Notes under the pieces: model-generated
The model's database searches: none
Seen by the model: the letters and a program-made list of their open reading frames with translations, nothing else
What the model was told of the DNA's origin: nothing
Part shown: positions 45,080 to 57,413 of the stretch, in pieces
How the letters are laid out: each line of letters opens with the position of its first letter
Position numbering within the stretch: position 1 is the stretch's first letter
DNA from: Ovis canadensis
Taxonomy: Eukaryota; Chordata; Mammalia; Artiodactyla; Bovidae
Direction: 5' to 3'
Length of the DNA: 64,000 nucleotides
Assembly: GCF_042477335.2 (NCBI RefSeq)
Contig: NC_091255.1
Coordinates: forward strand, 16,160,501-16,224,500
Made by a program: the position numbers and the translations under genes

Positions 45080-46480
45080 CCTCTCAAGCTATGCCCACGC
45101 CTTCATGGAGACTTTCTGCCAGTGGACTCAGGAAGAAGGGTCTCAGGTTGGTTTTCAGATGGTTCTGCGTGATTGCCGTGCATCACCTGAAGGTGAGCGG
45201 CTTTGGCACTGAAGCTCCTCTCCCCACAGCCCAGACGGTGGTGAAGGGGAGTGCTCCCAGTGGGGAGAACCTGGGGCAGCTCACCTGTCGGTTCATTTTG
45301 CCTGCAAGGAGAAGGGGCTGGAAGGAAGGGTCTGCACCAAATCATGGTTTGGTTGGAGAGTGGACCTGGGAGGAGCACAACGGAAAAATGGAAAGGTCTG
45401 AAGAAGAGGTCTGAGGATAGAGCCTTCTAAATGGCAGAGCAGGAAGACGTTGCAGTCCCATAGAATGCTCATCACAGGGCAGGGGAAGGGCTTAATCGAG
45501 TGGTTGGGACGACCCATTTGGTAGACATCAGACAGTGCCCGTCTCCCCAGCAACTCCTGTGAGCTCGTGAATGAAGTGGTCCTGGCTATGATGGGGGCTA
45601 CGTATGGGCTCAGTACCAGGAGCATGTGTCCATCAAGACTGACCTGGCTACACGTACTGCTGAGTGCCCAATCTGCCAGCAGCAGAGGCGGCACCGAGCC
45701 CCTAACGTAGCACCATTGTTGCAACGACTCAGCCAGCCACCTGGCATCAGGCTGATTACCCTGAACCACTTTCATTATGGAAGAGGCAGCCAGCCTCCCC
45801 TGCTGGAACTGCCGCTTGCTCTGGACATAGATTTCACTGCCCACAAAGCTTCTGCCAAAACTTCCTTCTGTGGGTTTCCAGAACGCCTCGTCCGCCATCG
45901 TGGAATTCACAGCAAATGAAATGCAGCCGTGGGTTCTCGCTCTCGGAATTCACTGGTCCGTCCTTATTCCCCATCGTCTTGAAGCAACCCCTTTGACAGA
46001 TGATTGACTGGATGGCTTTTTGAAGATTCAGTTATATTGCCGCGTAGGTGGTGACACCGGGAGGACTGGGGCAGTGTCCACCAGTTGGCGGTGAATGCTC
46101 TAAATCAACATTAGTTTCTCCCGTACCCTGGATTCCAAAGTTCAGGAATCAAGCGATAAATACGAACGTCAGACTTCTCAGGGTTAACGATCCAACAAAG
46201 TTTTGCTTCCCATCTCTGCAGCTTTAGCATCTGCTGGTCTAAAGCTCTTCATTACAAAGGGGAAAACACTTTCACTGGGAGACGCAACAAAGACTGCATT
46301 AAATTGGAACTTGAAGCTGCCATCTGGCATCTTTGGGCACTGAATCAATAAAGTATTGGCTGGGGTGATTGACCAGACTAGTAAGGGGAAAATGGGTTGC
46401 TGCTACACAGTGGGGGTGAGAAGGGATTCTGCAGGAGACCCTTTGGGGTGCCTCTTAGTACTCCCATATCCTCTGATTAA
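45080..46480 (+). pseudogene. ERV-L pol remnant (RNase H end and integrase)
   Basis: A frame at 45626-45919 carries a CPICQQQR zinc-finger half, and the following residues fit an integrase core of the spumavirus-like ERV-L class. The upstream stretch (about 45300-45420) fits the end of RNase H. Frames are short, broken by stops and deletions, and the core is incomplete, so this is a very old dead copy. The sequence around 46356-46490 would be the 3' end. Class assignment is from motif recognition only. Confidence 0.6.
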
Positions 46481-46484
46481 GACC

Positions 46485-46695
46485 AATGGAAAAGGGATAA
46501 ACAATAAGATCCTACTGTACAGCACAGAGAACTTGGTATCCTATGATAAACAATCATGGAAAAAAAGTTTTAAGAATATGTATATATAACTGAATCTATA
46601 TATAAATATAACTGAATCACTTTTCTGTACAGCAGAAATTAACACAACATTGTAAGTCAACTAAACATCAGTTTAAAAACTAAAAGATAAACGGA
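46485..46695 (+). repeat. L1 3'-end fragment
   Basis: Blocks gtacagcacagagaacttgg, ctgaatcacttttctgtaca and acattgtaagtcaactaaac match the L1 3' UTR end. It is heavily 5'-truncated. Confidence 0.8.
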
Positions 46696-48221
46696 AAACT
46701 ACAACACCCCAGTTTAGACAGTGAATGTCCCAGACTTCACAAAAGGCTGGAGTCATCCCGCCAGGCAAGAATCTAACAACTGAGGTGCTTGCTGAAGGCG
46801 AAAGAAATACGAAATGAATAGTAGATCATAGCAGTTGTATATACTAGCAGGTGGCCTTGTGACCAGCTCTGGAATGAGGCCTCTAATAGTTATTAGTTAT
46901 AAGTATTTCTTCCTTACTTTGATGTGAATATATTTTAATAAATATTAACCAAAATGGTTTTATCTCCTCTATCATTATTGAATCTGACGTGACTCATAAT
47001 CACTTTATATGTAAGTATTTTAAGTTACAGGATGTCAAAACAGAAGTGTAAATCAGCTAGGGAAAGAATGAACATTATCCAAAGGCAAAAAAGGGACCCT
47101 GACCCTGATGCTTTCCTGGGAATGATGTTAGAATGGTTTTGGTTGTAAAAGGGATGGTGTGTCGTGTTAAACAGAAGCATGGCATGGTTTTTGTCTCTAT
47201 TTGAGAGTACATGTGGTTTCAGGCAATGTGTGGGTACCAAGTTAAAAAGGGGTCAACCGTAGTCTTTGTAATGTTCCAACTTACTTCAGCCAAACTGTTT
47301 TCCAGAATTAAATTTCCTCTGTGTTTCTGATTAGAAGGGCCCACAAGACCGGAGATTCCATAACATTTGTAGGATGGAAACTGATTTTTCCCTACTCATG
47401 AGCGGCTATTTCACCTTATTAACTCTTGTCTTCTCATCTGATTCCCAATTTCCTGTTTCATGAACTCCGTGTTTGCTTTAGTTTCTTCGAGTGGGAGCAA
47501 AGCATTTAGAACTGCCTAGTGCAAACCTTCCAAGGACCGTTCCTCGTCTATTTCATCTGTCTTGGGTATTAATTTCCTCCATTTTAGTGGAGATTGGTTA
47601 TAGGTATTTTTCATGCTTGCTTGTCTATGCATATGAATGAGGGCACCCTTTGAATGAGGGTAGTTATAGAATAATCTCATTCCCCATCCTGTTTGTTTGG
47701 TTAACTTCTAGATTGTTCCCTTAGTTTTTATTCTGGAAGATTGGATGTCATGGATCCATATGGTCTGTTTAGTTGTTTATCTGCCTAAGGGAGGTAGATG
47801 CTGGGATCTTGAGCAATTAGAACAGATCTTCCTCAACTGGAAGGCGCCTTTTGATGGCGTTACATCCTGACAAATCCATCACACGTTATAAAATAATAGG
47901 TTGAAACTGCATTTAATATACCTAACTTAACCTACCTTATCTAGCGTAGCCCCAGCCTATCTTAAACAAGCTTAGAACACTTACATTAGCCTGCAGTTGA
48001 GCGAAATCATCCAACAATACAATAGAGCTATTGTATAATAAAGTACAGACTTCCTCATGTGATTTGTTCGCTACTGTACTGAAAGTGAAAACCAGAATGG
48101 TTGTCGGGACCTCACGATCACGTGGCTGACCGGGGAGCTGTGGCTGCTGCCACCGTCCAGCACTCCAAGAGAGCTTGCACCAAGTATCACTACCCAGGGA
48201 AAGAGCACAGTTCAGCACAGG
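46696..48221. other. Intergenic; may start with an old LTR
   Basis: 46700-46960 could be the LTR belonging to the ERV-L remnant (unproven). The rest, to 48221, shows no recognised feature. Confidence 0.35.
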
Positions 48222-48510
48222 ACGGGACTTGCCTGGTGCAGTGGATAGGAATCCCCCCGTCAGGGCAGGGGACATGGGTTCGACCCCTGGTCCAGGACGA
48301 TTTTACCTGCCTTGGAGCAAGTAAAGCCCATATTCTGCAACTGCTGGGCCTACACTCAACTGCTGGAGCCTGCACACTCTCGGGCATAGAGCCACAACTA
48401 CGGAGCCCACGAGAAAGGGTAGCTCCTGCTCACCGCAACCAGAGAAAGCCCGCGTGCAGCAGCAGAGACCCAGCGCAACTGAAAACAAGTCAATAAAGAA
48501 GTAAATAATT
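48222..48510 (+). repeat. CHR-type SINE
   Basis: Head gacttgcctggtgcagtgga, then gggttcgacccctggtccag and the long gcagcagagacccagcgcaa region, ending in an A-rich tail. Confidence 0.85.
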
Positions 48511-49202
48511 TTAAAAAGAAAGCAAAATCTGATGTATGGTTTCTACTGAATGCAATTTGCTTTGCATCATCATCAGAGAATTGGAAGGCAAACTGTCGCA
48601 AGTCGTGGGCTATCTGCATTGGGAACCTTCCTTGGGGCCCTATTCACTAATGGCAGGGGTGCCTAGATTTTTGCTGTGGTCCCCTGCTGTAGGATGAACC
48701 AACCACTTTTTGCTTTTTGCTTGTTTGGGTTTTTTTTTTTTTTTTTGGACCAACCACTTTAGCAAAAAGCAAAGTCCAGAGAGGACCTAGGGACTCCTTA
48801 TTTGCTTCATCAGAGCAAGTGAGAGAGAAGAGTCAGGGAGAGAAGGTGAGCAAGGTGGAGGTCACCTTCCTTCATAGCCTGATCCCAGAATGTTATCTTA
48901 TCCCCTGTTCTTAAGAAGCAGGTCAGTAGGTCCTGCCCCTGTGTAGGTGAAGGAAATTACACAGGATGTAAATACAGGAAGCAGACATCCTGGCAGCCAT
49001 TGAGAGACTGTCTACCAGGTGGCTTAACACTCACTTTCTACTGCCTCCCTCTATCTTTTTTTGCCTCGGAACTCTTCTTGTCAAGAGAAGGAGCAGAGGA
49101 AACATAGTGATGTATAGACTTTCAGGATCTCATCAAGTCTCACACACCTGAGGCAGCAGAAGGGGCTCCCCCGTGGCCTTAGGTTCAACTCCAAAATCCT
49201 TA
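48511..49202. other. Intergenic, with T-run
   Basis: A T-run at 48730-48747 sits inside a short duplication (ccaaccactttttgc and accaaccactttagc). No gene seen. Confidence 0.5.
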
Positions 49203-49537
49203 GTTCAGTTCAGTCGCCGTGTCCGACTCTTTGCAGCATGCCATGAATCGCAGCACGCCAGGCCGCCCTGTCCATCACCAACTCCCGGAGTTCACTCAGA
49301 CTCACGTCCATTGAGTTGGTGATGCCATCCAGGTGATGCTCATCCTCTGTCGTCCCCTTCTCCTCCTGCCCCCAATCCTTCCCAGCATCAGAGTCTTTTC
49401 CAATGAGCCAACTCTTCGCATGAGGCGGCCAAAGCACTGGAGTTTCAGCTTCAGCATCATTCCTTCCAAAGAACACCCAGGGCTGATCTCCTCCAGAATG
49501 GACTGGTTGGATCTCCTTGCAGTCCAAGGGCCTCTGA
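49203..49537 (-). mobile_element. BovB 3' end, antisense
   Basis: Reversed tail (ttcagttcagtcgccgtgtc) followed by the BovB C-terminal blocks up to gatctccttgcagtccaagg. Confidence 0.9.
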
Positions 49538-49849
49538 CCTAATAGAATCAGGGGCCTCTTCAGCCTCCTGCCTCTCTATCCCATCACTTTTCCCTGCAGC
49601 CATATTAGAAGATGTGTTCCTTGGGAGGGCCCTATAAATTTTATCCTGTTCTCACCCAAGTTCTGAAACAACTGAAAACAACACGATAAAGTCAGCAGAT
49701 AAGAAAACCAAAATAGATTAGGGGACAGAGCTTAGGGCTTGAATCAGAATGCACTTGCTAATTGACCTTGAACCAGCCCACCCAAGGGAACGATGCAGTG
49801 TGTAGGGCAGACCCTGCCTCTTGCTCATTCTAGTGAAACCATCTGGTGT

Positions 49850-50395
49850 TGTTTCAGGGGCTCCGAAGAGCTCCAGTACCATAGCCCTTTACGTCTCAGT
49901 GCAGAAAAGAATTCAGCGAGAGACAAAGTGATAGATAAGTGGTTTATTACAATAAGAGGCTTGTGAGGCTTACAAGCAGGTGGGCAAGGGGTGCTTCCCC
50001 AAGAACTTCCTGGGCTGTGGTTTTCTAATCAATGGAAGGGTGAGGAGGGGGTGAAGAACTTCTTGGTCTTTCTTGAGTAGACATCATGCTTCCATCATCA
50101 GCTCCTGTCCAGGTTGACCAGGGCAGTTTTCTTGTCCCTGCATGGCCAAGCTAGGTCCACGAATCTTGTTTTTCACGTGTGCAGAGAGCACGTCCTAGGG
50201 ATTATTAACCTGCTGAGCTCTCTGCTCAGGATATGGGGCTCCTGCCACTATTGTTTCATTGTTTGGGGGCACATCTTGGGCCTCTGCCGCATGGTTTTGT
50301 CGCTAAGCAAGCCTCCCTGGTTTCGTGCCCAAGCAAATCTGCTTTCTTGAGTGATCACTAACTAACAGGGGTCTCCCATGCTTTTTCTACTCACA
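49850..50395 (-). mobile_element. ERV LTR, antisense (probable solo)
   Basis: On the minus strand it has a polyadenylation signal (reverse of gtggtttattacaataagag at 49940-49960) and a U5-like end. TG and CA ends can be placed at 49850 and 50395, but the TSD is unclear. No internal genes adjoin it. Confidence 0.5.
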
Positions 50396-50837
50396 GTTCC
50401 CTAGTGGGACCTCTAGGGGGATTTAACCACTTAGACTTTGTCCTCTGACTCTGGCTCTATCACTGGTAGAGAGAAAAAAGAAAACCAAATCCCCTAAGCC
50501 AGGATCTAGGGTAAATAGGCTCAACCTGGTCAAGAATTGTAGACCGGCATCTGTGCCCCACTGCGATGAACACCGTGAATCAGCTGTTACCTTCCAGCCC
50601 GCCCTCATAGGCACCTTCCTGAGTGCAGAGTCAGAAAGCTAGACTATACTCACAGAAGTCTTTGCACCTAGGGTTCTGGTGGTAAGTAAGGTGGAAGTTA
50701 GATGCTGGCCCTTATTTGTTTATCTGGCAAGCCAGGTTATGGAATCATGAGATTTTTCTGTAGCAATGTTCCAGCATCCATTTTTCCTTTGTATATGGAG
50801 GATCGGTTGGCGTGGCAGCTGCTTTTTTTTTTTTTTA
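50396..50837. other. Intergenic, no recognised features
   Basis: Nothing gene-like. A T-run at 50824-50838 is the reversed A-tail of the next SINE. Confidence 0.5.
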
Positions 50838-51062
50838 TTCAACTGCCTCAGGTCTTTAACTGGAGTGCGAGGTATCTTCATTACATCATTCAGGATCTTT
50901 CCCTGCAGCGTGTGGGCTCAGCAGTTGTGGGGCACGGGCTTCTCGTGCCTGGCTTTAGCTGTGCCTCACTCAGCATGTGGGATCCTAGCTCCCTGACTAG
51001 GAATTGAATTCGTGCCCCCTGCATTGCAAGGCAGATTCTTAACCACTGAACCACCAGGGAAT
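50838..51062 (-). repeat. CHR-type SINE, antisense
   Basis: Reversed head cttaaccactgaaccaccag at the right end, T-run (A-tail) at the left. Confidence 0.85.
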
Positions 51063-51111
51063 TCCCCTGGGGTGACAACTTCTTTATCTGACGGCTCCTA
51101 GTCCCTGACTT

Positions 51112-51388
51112 CGGAGAAGGCGATGGCACCCCACTCCAGTACTCTTGCCTGGAAAGTCCCCTGGATGGAGGAGCCTGGTGGGCTGCAGTCCATGGGGTCA
51201 CTAAGTCGGACACGACTGAGTGACTTCACTTTCACTTTTCACTTTCATGCATTGGAGAAGGAAATGGCAACCCACTCCCGTGTTCTTGCCTGGAGAATCC
51301 CAGGGACGGCGGAGCCTGGTGGGCTGCCGTCTGTGGGATCGCACAGAGTCGGACACGACTGACGTGACTTAGCAGCAGCAGCAGCCCC
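51112..51388 (+). repeat. Bov-tA type SINE, long form
   Basis: Two tandem body units (gtactcttgcctggaaagtc and gtgttcttgcctggagaatc) and a (gca)n end. Confidence 0.9.
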
Positions 51389-51869
51389 TGACATAAACTA
51401 TGGAGATCTCTGTGAAATCGGAGGCTCCAGTGGTAGGAGCTTCACTTGCGCACCAGTCCTTCCATGTTCTTAGACTCACCCATGGATGCCCTCTCCTTGG
51501 GCCAGCTCTTCCCTCCTTCCGGTCTTTCCAGTCAAGGGGTGGGCAGCGAAACCTGATAAACCCTTCCCTGCCCAAAATATCTACAGTGCTATTTCCCGCA
51601 CTAAACTTTGAATGATACTGTAATGTAAGTGCCGGACAAGTAGCTTGTATGTTGCATCATAGGTGCCTGACATTAAACATTTGATTGAGAAAGCACATTG
51701 CTCGCTACATGGCTACATAAGGAGCCAGACCACCCCACCTGTGGAGTTCCCCCTTTAGAAAGCTCTGGGTGACCTAGATAACTGACTACTTGAGACAGCC
51801 TGCTTTTTCCCTTCCTGCTCCTATGTGTCTCATTTCCATTCCTATGTTTTAAATTCGCCAATTAAGAGT
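51389..51869. other. Intergenic, no recognised features
   Basis: No gene seen. Confidence 0.5.
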
Positions 51870-52086
51870 GAGACTTCCCTGATGGCTCAGATGGTAAAAA
51901 AATTCTTGCAGACCTGGGTTTGATTCTTGGGTCAGGAAGATCCCCTGGAGAAGGAAATGGCAACCCACTCCAGTATTCTTGCTTGGAAAATTCCATGGAC
52001 AGAGGAGCCTGGCGGGCTACAGCCCTTGGGGACAAAGACGGACACAACTGAGTGACTAACACTTGAACTTTTACTTTTCACTTTCA
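51870..52086 (+). repeat. Bov-tA type SINE
   Basis: Head gacttccctgatggctcaga, body, and tail gacacaactgagtgactaac. Confidence 0.9.
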
Positions 52087-52910
52087 ATAAAGAGTGAACT
52101 CATGAAACACTAGGCACCCCACCTTGACCCCCAAGAAAGGCAGAATCCAGCTTTGTGCTCTCTTTAGCCATGACCTCAGAGTGTGGCCCCAGATATGCCT
52201 ATACCCTCCAGGTCTTGTGAGTAATAACCCTTGTCTTTTCAAATGTCCCTGAGTGTTGCTGTGAGGTGCAGTCATGATCAGAACCATAGGAACTGGTCCA
52301 GCCACAACAACTGGCTCTAGTAGCGAAAGAGGACACTCATCACAAGTAGCAGGGGCCCAGGTGAGTCACTCCTCGCAGATAGATAGCATCACTGTCAGTA
52401 GGCTGAGACAGACACAAAATAGATACCCATCGGGGAACTCAGCCTTCCTCCTCGCAGAGGATTAAAGTAGGGCAAGACCTCGGAGGAAACGTAAAGCCAG
52501 AAGCAGGGAAGAGGCCTTTCCCCTCCCCCTGCTCAGCACCCAGCACTGAACTTCTCATGTGTCCTTCTTGCTGAAAGGCCTCCTGCCCCTCCCCACCCTC
52601 TTACTCGTCTTTCAGGTCTCAGCGTACGCATGACCTTCTCTCAGAAGCCTCCCCGGATTCCCCCAGGCTGGGTTAGAAGCCCCCTTACTCACTCTCACCT
52701 GACCTCTACCTGCACCCTGCGATCCTCAGGCTCCTGGTGATTACTTCCCGCGGCCCTGGTACAGAGCAGGCCTTCAAGGTGCACCCGTTTGCTGGCCGAC
52801 CGGCCATCCCCGGGCAGGAATGAGGGACGAACACAATGGGCCGCCTCCAGCTTGTGTGGCCCCTGAGTTTGCTGTTGCAGGCGCCTACGTATGTCACTGG
52901 CTCTGTCTGG
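52087..52910. other. Intergenic, no recognised features
   Basis: No exon or named repeat. The left part (to about 52450) has LTR-like composition, but I cannot place ends. Confidence 0.4.
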
Positions 52911-53129
52911 TGTTGACTAAAGAGTTATTCACAACCTAAAAGTTGAGAGTTGTGCTTTATTGGGCAGGAATTTTGTAGGACTTCAAGCATGGGAGGCAGC
53001 GTCTCAGGTAACCCTGAGAGAGAGAACCGCTCCGAGGAGGTGAGGTGGAGATGGAGGCAGGAGCCAGGTTATGTAGAAGTTTTGTAACAAAGGGCCGGTA
53101 GGCTGAATATCAAAAGATTATTGCTAATT

Positions 53130-54340
53130 AAAGACAGGATCCTCTTCGACTCACCTCCCAGAATATTGAAAATAAAAGCAAAAATAAACAAATGGGACCT
53201 AATTAAAATTAAAAGCTTCTGCACAACGAAGGAAACTATAAGCAAGGTGAAAAGACAACCTTCGGAATAGGAGAAAATAATAGCAAATGAAGCAACTGAC
53301 AACTAATCTCGAAAATATACAAGCAACTCCTGCAGCTCAATTCCAGAAAAATAAACGACCCAATCAAAAAATGGGCCAAAAAACTAAATAGACATTTCTC
53401 CAAAGAAGACATACAGATGGCTCACAAACACATGAAAAGATGCTCAACATCACTCATTATCAGAGAAATGCAAATCAAGACCACAGTGAGGTACCATTTC
53501 ACACCAGTCAGAATGGCTGCAATCCAAAAGTCTACAAGCAATAAATGCTGGAGAGGATGTGGAGAAAAGGGAACCCTCCTACACTGTTGGTGGGAATGCA
53601 AACTAGTACAGCCACTATGGAGAACAGTGTCTGCGTGGAGATTCCTTAAAAAACTGGAAATAGAACTGCCTTATGACCCAGCAATCCCACTGCTGGGCAT
53701 ACACACCGAGGAAACCAGAATTGAAAGAGACACGTGTACCCCAATGTTCATCACAGCACTGTTTATAATAGCCAGGACATGGAAACAACCTAGATGTCCA
53801 TCAGCAGACGAATGGATAAGAAAGCTGTGGTACATATATACAATGGAGTATTACTCAGCCGTTAAAAAGAATTCATTTGAATCAGTTCTAATGAGGTGGA
53901 TGAAACTGGAGCCTATTATACGGTGTGAAGTAAGCCAGGAAGAAAAACACCAATACAGTATACTAACGCATATATATGGAATTTAGAAAGATGGTAATGA
54001 TAACCCTGTACGCGAGACAGCAAAAGAGACACGGATGTATAGAACAGACTTTTGGACTCTGTGGGAGCGGGCTAGGGTGAGATGATTTGGGAGAATGGCA
54101 TTGAAACATGTATAATATCATATATGAAACGAATTGCCAGTCCAGGTTCGATGCATGATACTGGGTGCTTGGGGCTGGTGCACTGGGATGACCCAGAGGG
54201 ATGGTATGGGGCGGGAAGAGGGAGGGGGGTTCAGGATGGGGAACACGCGTACACCCGTGGTGGATTCATGTTGATGTATGGCAAAACCAATACAATGTTG
54301 TAATTAACCTCCAATTAAAATAAATAAATTTATATTTAGG
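53130..54340 (+). mobile_element. L1 3' end (relatively young)
   Basis: Includes the ORF2 C-terminus (53417-53986) and the 3' UTR ending in caattaaaataaataaattt. The start (about 53130) lies in the ORF2 region that codes for the stretch before the Cys-rich domain. It looks much less diverged than the other L1 copies. Confidence 0.85.
53417..53986 (+). pseudogene. L1 ORF2 C-terminal fragment, 189 codons
   Basis: An open frame with the L1 ORF2 Cys-rich end ([20 protein letters not shown]), then [12 protein letters not shown] and the [10 protein letters not shown] block close to the ORF2 end. It lacks endonuclease and RT, so it is a truncated remnant. Confidence 0.85.
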
Positions 54341-54689
54341 AAGAAAGAAAACCCAAGCTATGTGTAGGGAGACGCAGAAACATGGGCTCACAGAAGCACT
54401 CTCGTGCTATGCGGCTCAGCTATCTGGAGCCAGTACCCTGCGTTTTCACAGCCTGAGTTTCCTCAGGGCTCACCGTAGGGAGTGACTGCAGGCTGGTGGC
54501 TGAGAGGCGGCAGGGATTCTTTTCATCCCTGAGTTCCCTCAGCGCTCACTACAAGCAGAGATGAGTTCAACATCCTCTGTCCACTGCTGCGGCAGGGAAC
54601 AGCCTGTTTCTCTGGAATTTCACCTCTCAGTGACACTCACTTTTGGCCTTGTCTGCACATGAAATTTGTCACATTCTTTCTCTCTTTAG

Positions 54690-54797
54690 GCCATGCCATC
54701 TGACCTGTGGGATCTTGGTTCCCAACTGGGGCTCAAACCCGGGCCCTCAGCAGTGAGAGGGCAGAGTCCCCACCCCTGGACTGCCAAGGAGTTCCCG
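54690..54797 (-). repeat. CHR-type SINE fragment, antisense
   Basis: Reversed head cccctggactgccaaggagt with the cccaactggggctcaaaccc block. Confidence 0.7.
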
Positions 54798-54861
54798 GCC
54801 ACACTTTCTCATTTCAGAAATGTGTTTTTCTTCTGCGCTGCTCTCTTTTCAGCTTTTTCGG

Positions 54862-55004
54862 GAGGTGTAGCAGTGCACTGTAGCAGAAGTCTTGGGAGCA
54901 GCACCTTCAGTGACAGCGAGGGGAACTGCATTTCTCCCAAGGACTGTGACTTAGGGCCACCTATTGCGAGGTTAGCTGCACCTTATGGAGCCTATGCTGA
55001 GGGT
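54862..55004 (+). other. Exon-like segment of unknown status
   Basis: A frame open across 54693-55010 runs between a pyrimidine-rich acceptor-like site (cgctgctctcttttcag) and a donor-like GTAGGT near 55005. I recognise no protein family. It may be chance or LTR-derived. Confidence 0.15.
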
Positions 55005-55059
55005 AGGTAATCAGGCAGGCTGTAGGCTGAGTGTCCAATATGAGAAGCTTTCTGAATGA

Positions 55060-55860
55060 GGAATCACCTCTCACTGGTCAGAATGGCCATGATCACAAAG
55101 ACTGCTGGAGAAAGTGTGGAGAAAAGGCAACTCTCCTACACCTACACTCTTGGTGGGAACATAAATTTGTACAGCCGCTTTGGAGAACAGGATGGAGGTT
55201 TCTTTAAAAACTAAAAGCAGAACTCTCACATGATCCAGCAGGCCCATTCCTGGGCATACATCCAGAGAAAATCATAATTTGAAAGGAAACGTGCATGCCA
55301 ATGTTCATTTATGACGGACAAGACATGGAAGCAACCTAAATGTCCATCAGTAGGGGAATGGAGAAAGGAGATGTGATGCATATAAGAATGGGATATAAAA
55401 AAGAGTGAAATAATGCCATCTGCAGCAACAGGGATGGACCTAGGGATTATTATACTAAGTGAAATAAGTCAGAGACAAATATCATATGATATCACTTACC
55501 TGTGGAATCTAAAAAGATTATAAAAATGAATTTCTTTACGAAACAGAAACAGACTCACAAACTTCAAAACCAAAACTTATGGTTACCCAAGGGGAAAATT
55601 GTGGGGGGGGGGGGCAATAAATTAGGAGTTTGAGATCAACATACACTCACTACTACATATAAAGCAGATAATCAACAAGGATCTACTACTTAGCAAAGGG
55701 AACTCTAGTCCATACTCCAGTAATAACCTATTTGGGAAAAGAATCTAAAAAAATGGACATATGCATATGTGTTAATATAACTGAATCACTTCACTATACA
55801 CCTGACCCTAATATAACATGTAAATCAACTATTTTTAAGAAAAATTAAATTTAAGAAAGA
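55060..55860 (+). mobile_element. Older L1 3' end
   Basis: Blocks ctcactggtcagaatggcca, ctggagaaagtgtggagaaa, atgtccatcagtaggggaat and gtgaaataagtcagagacaa follow L1 ORF2 end and 3' UTR order. A G-run of about 12 is at 55603-55614. Confidence 0.8.
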
Positions 55861-56999
55861 AGCCCTCTGTCTTAAAATGAATCTGTCTTCTATTTCAGGC
55901 TACTTCAGCTACCCGGGCAGGTCTTCCCTGAGTGTAGCCCACTGCCACCTTGTCCCCAGATGACTGAGGCTCTCGCGGCTCAGAGACTGACTCCCTGGGA
56001 TCACCACTGCCTTCTTGCGTGTTTTCCCCCATCAGACTGGAGAGCTCTTCTGGGAGCAGAGCACATCTCACTCATCTTCAGATCCTGTGGCTTTCCCAGT
56101 ACCTAAAAGCACATGGCCAGCACTCGACAAACCAAATTAAATTTGAGCGTCACACAGCAGCCTGGAACCTACCTAAGTAGTGGAGAAGTGCCTCTCTAGT
56201 TTAATGCTTCCATTTTCACTCGGGACTTGGGTGATGTCAGACTTCCCCTCACTGCGCAATCCTTTCACCCGTCTCTCAGATCACTCGATAACCTTAGGGG
56301 GACTCTTGCCTGGGGCATGTTCGTTGTATCATTTGTGTTACGTCTATTTGACATTTAGCACGGCCCGACTTGAAACCTAGCTTGGGTTGCATTTTTTTCT
56401 GTTATCTCCTTAGAGTCTGGATGAGTTCCTTGATATGCCAAGTCTTATTGGAGATACTAGGACTCCAGTGCATCCACAGATACTTGGTATTGTTTTAAGT
56501 TAAAAACGTTTTCTGATAATTATTTTCTTATCACTGGTTGATCTTGAAACAACTTTACAAAAAAGTATTTTTGCCCTTCTTGACTCTCCATCTTACAACG
56601 ATTTACATTTCTTCATACACACTGCTAATAACTAACCATTCCCATGTACGAAACGCTGGGGCAAGTGTTTACATGCCTCATCCCATTTATTCTTCACATC
56701 AACCCCAAGAAATGGGCACCTAAAAACACCACCCTATTTTATTTATGAGGAAATGGGTTTACTGAGATTAAGAATAATCTCTTCCAATTTTGATTCCTAT
56801 GGAATCTTTCCTCCCAGTTTTAAGTTAAAGGTCTTTAATAATCTCTCTGTACCATGAAACAATCACCACAATGAGTTTGGTGAACATTCATCATCTCATA
56901 TCGGTTTAAAATGAAATAAGTAGAAAGAAGCTATATTTGCCTTGTGATGAAAACACTTAGGATTTACTCTCTTAACAACTGCCGTGTAAAACGTTGTTT
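55861..56999. other. Intergenic, with MIR-like piece
   Basis: 56600-56775 resembles MIR3 (catcccatttattcttcaca, ttatttatgaggaaatgggt). Otherwise nothing recognised. Confidence 0.5.
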
Positions 57000-57193
57000 A
57001 GACGCTAAGTTTAGACTCTTTTGCAACCTCATGGATTGTAGCCTGCCAGGCTCCTCTGTCCATGGGATTTCACAAGCAAGAATACTGGCGGGGGTTACCA
57101 TTGCCTTCTCCAGGGGATCTTCCTGACTAAGGGATCAAACCCACATCTCCTGTACTGCATGTGGGTTCTTTATTGCTGAGTCACCAGGGAACC
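57000..57193 (-). repeat. Bov-tA type SINE, antisense
   Basis: Diverged tail at left, reversed head (gagtcaccagggaacccc) at right. Confidence 0.85.
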
Positions 57194-57290
57194 CCCTACA
57201 ACAGTGTTAATTATACTTACTATGTCGTACACTACATCCCTTGTACTTATTTATTTTATAATTGGTCCGGTTTCCCCGACCCCATCTCCC

Positions 57291-57413
57291 ACCTCTGCTG
57301 CTGCCGAGTTGCTTCAGTGGTGTCCGACTCTGTGCAACCGCATAGACGGCAGCCCACCAGGTTCCTCCGTCCCTGGGATTCTCCAGGCAAGAACACTGGA
57401 GTGGGTTGCCTCC
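57291..57413 (-). repeat. Partial Bov-tA SINE, antisense
   Basis: (ctg)n-type start, cagtggtgtccgactctgtg, and ggattctccaggcaagaaca. Confidence 0.88.

Larger units (their letters stand above)
52911..54640 (-). mobile_element. ERV LTR in antisense, split by an L1 3' end
   Basis: It starts TG (tgttgactaaagagttattc). The reverse of a polyadenylation signal is in gagagttgtgctttattggg (near 52946-52965). LTR-like sequence resumes at about 54345 after the L1. The right end is not defined. Confidence 0.45.

Noticed and set aside
45293-45910. 205-codon minus-strand open frame
   Set aside because: It is antisense to the ERV-L pol remnant and has no motif of its own.
44280-57000. Search for a second host gene downstream of SCPEP1 (for example AKAP1)
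   Set aside because: No exon with recognisable homology and paired splice sites was found. The next gene is presumably outside the window.
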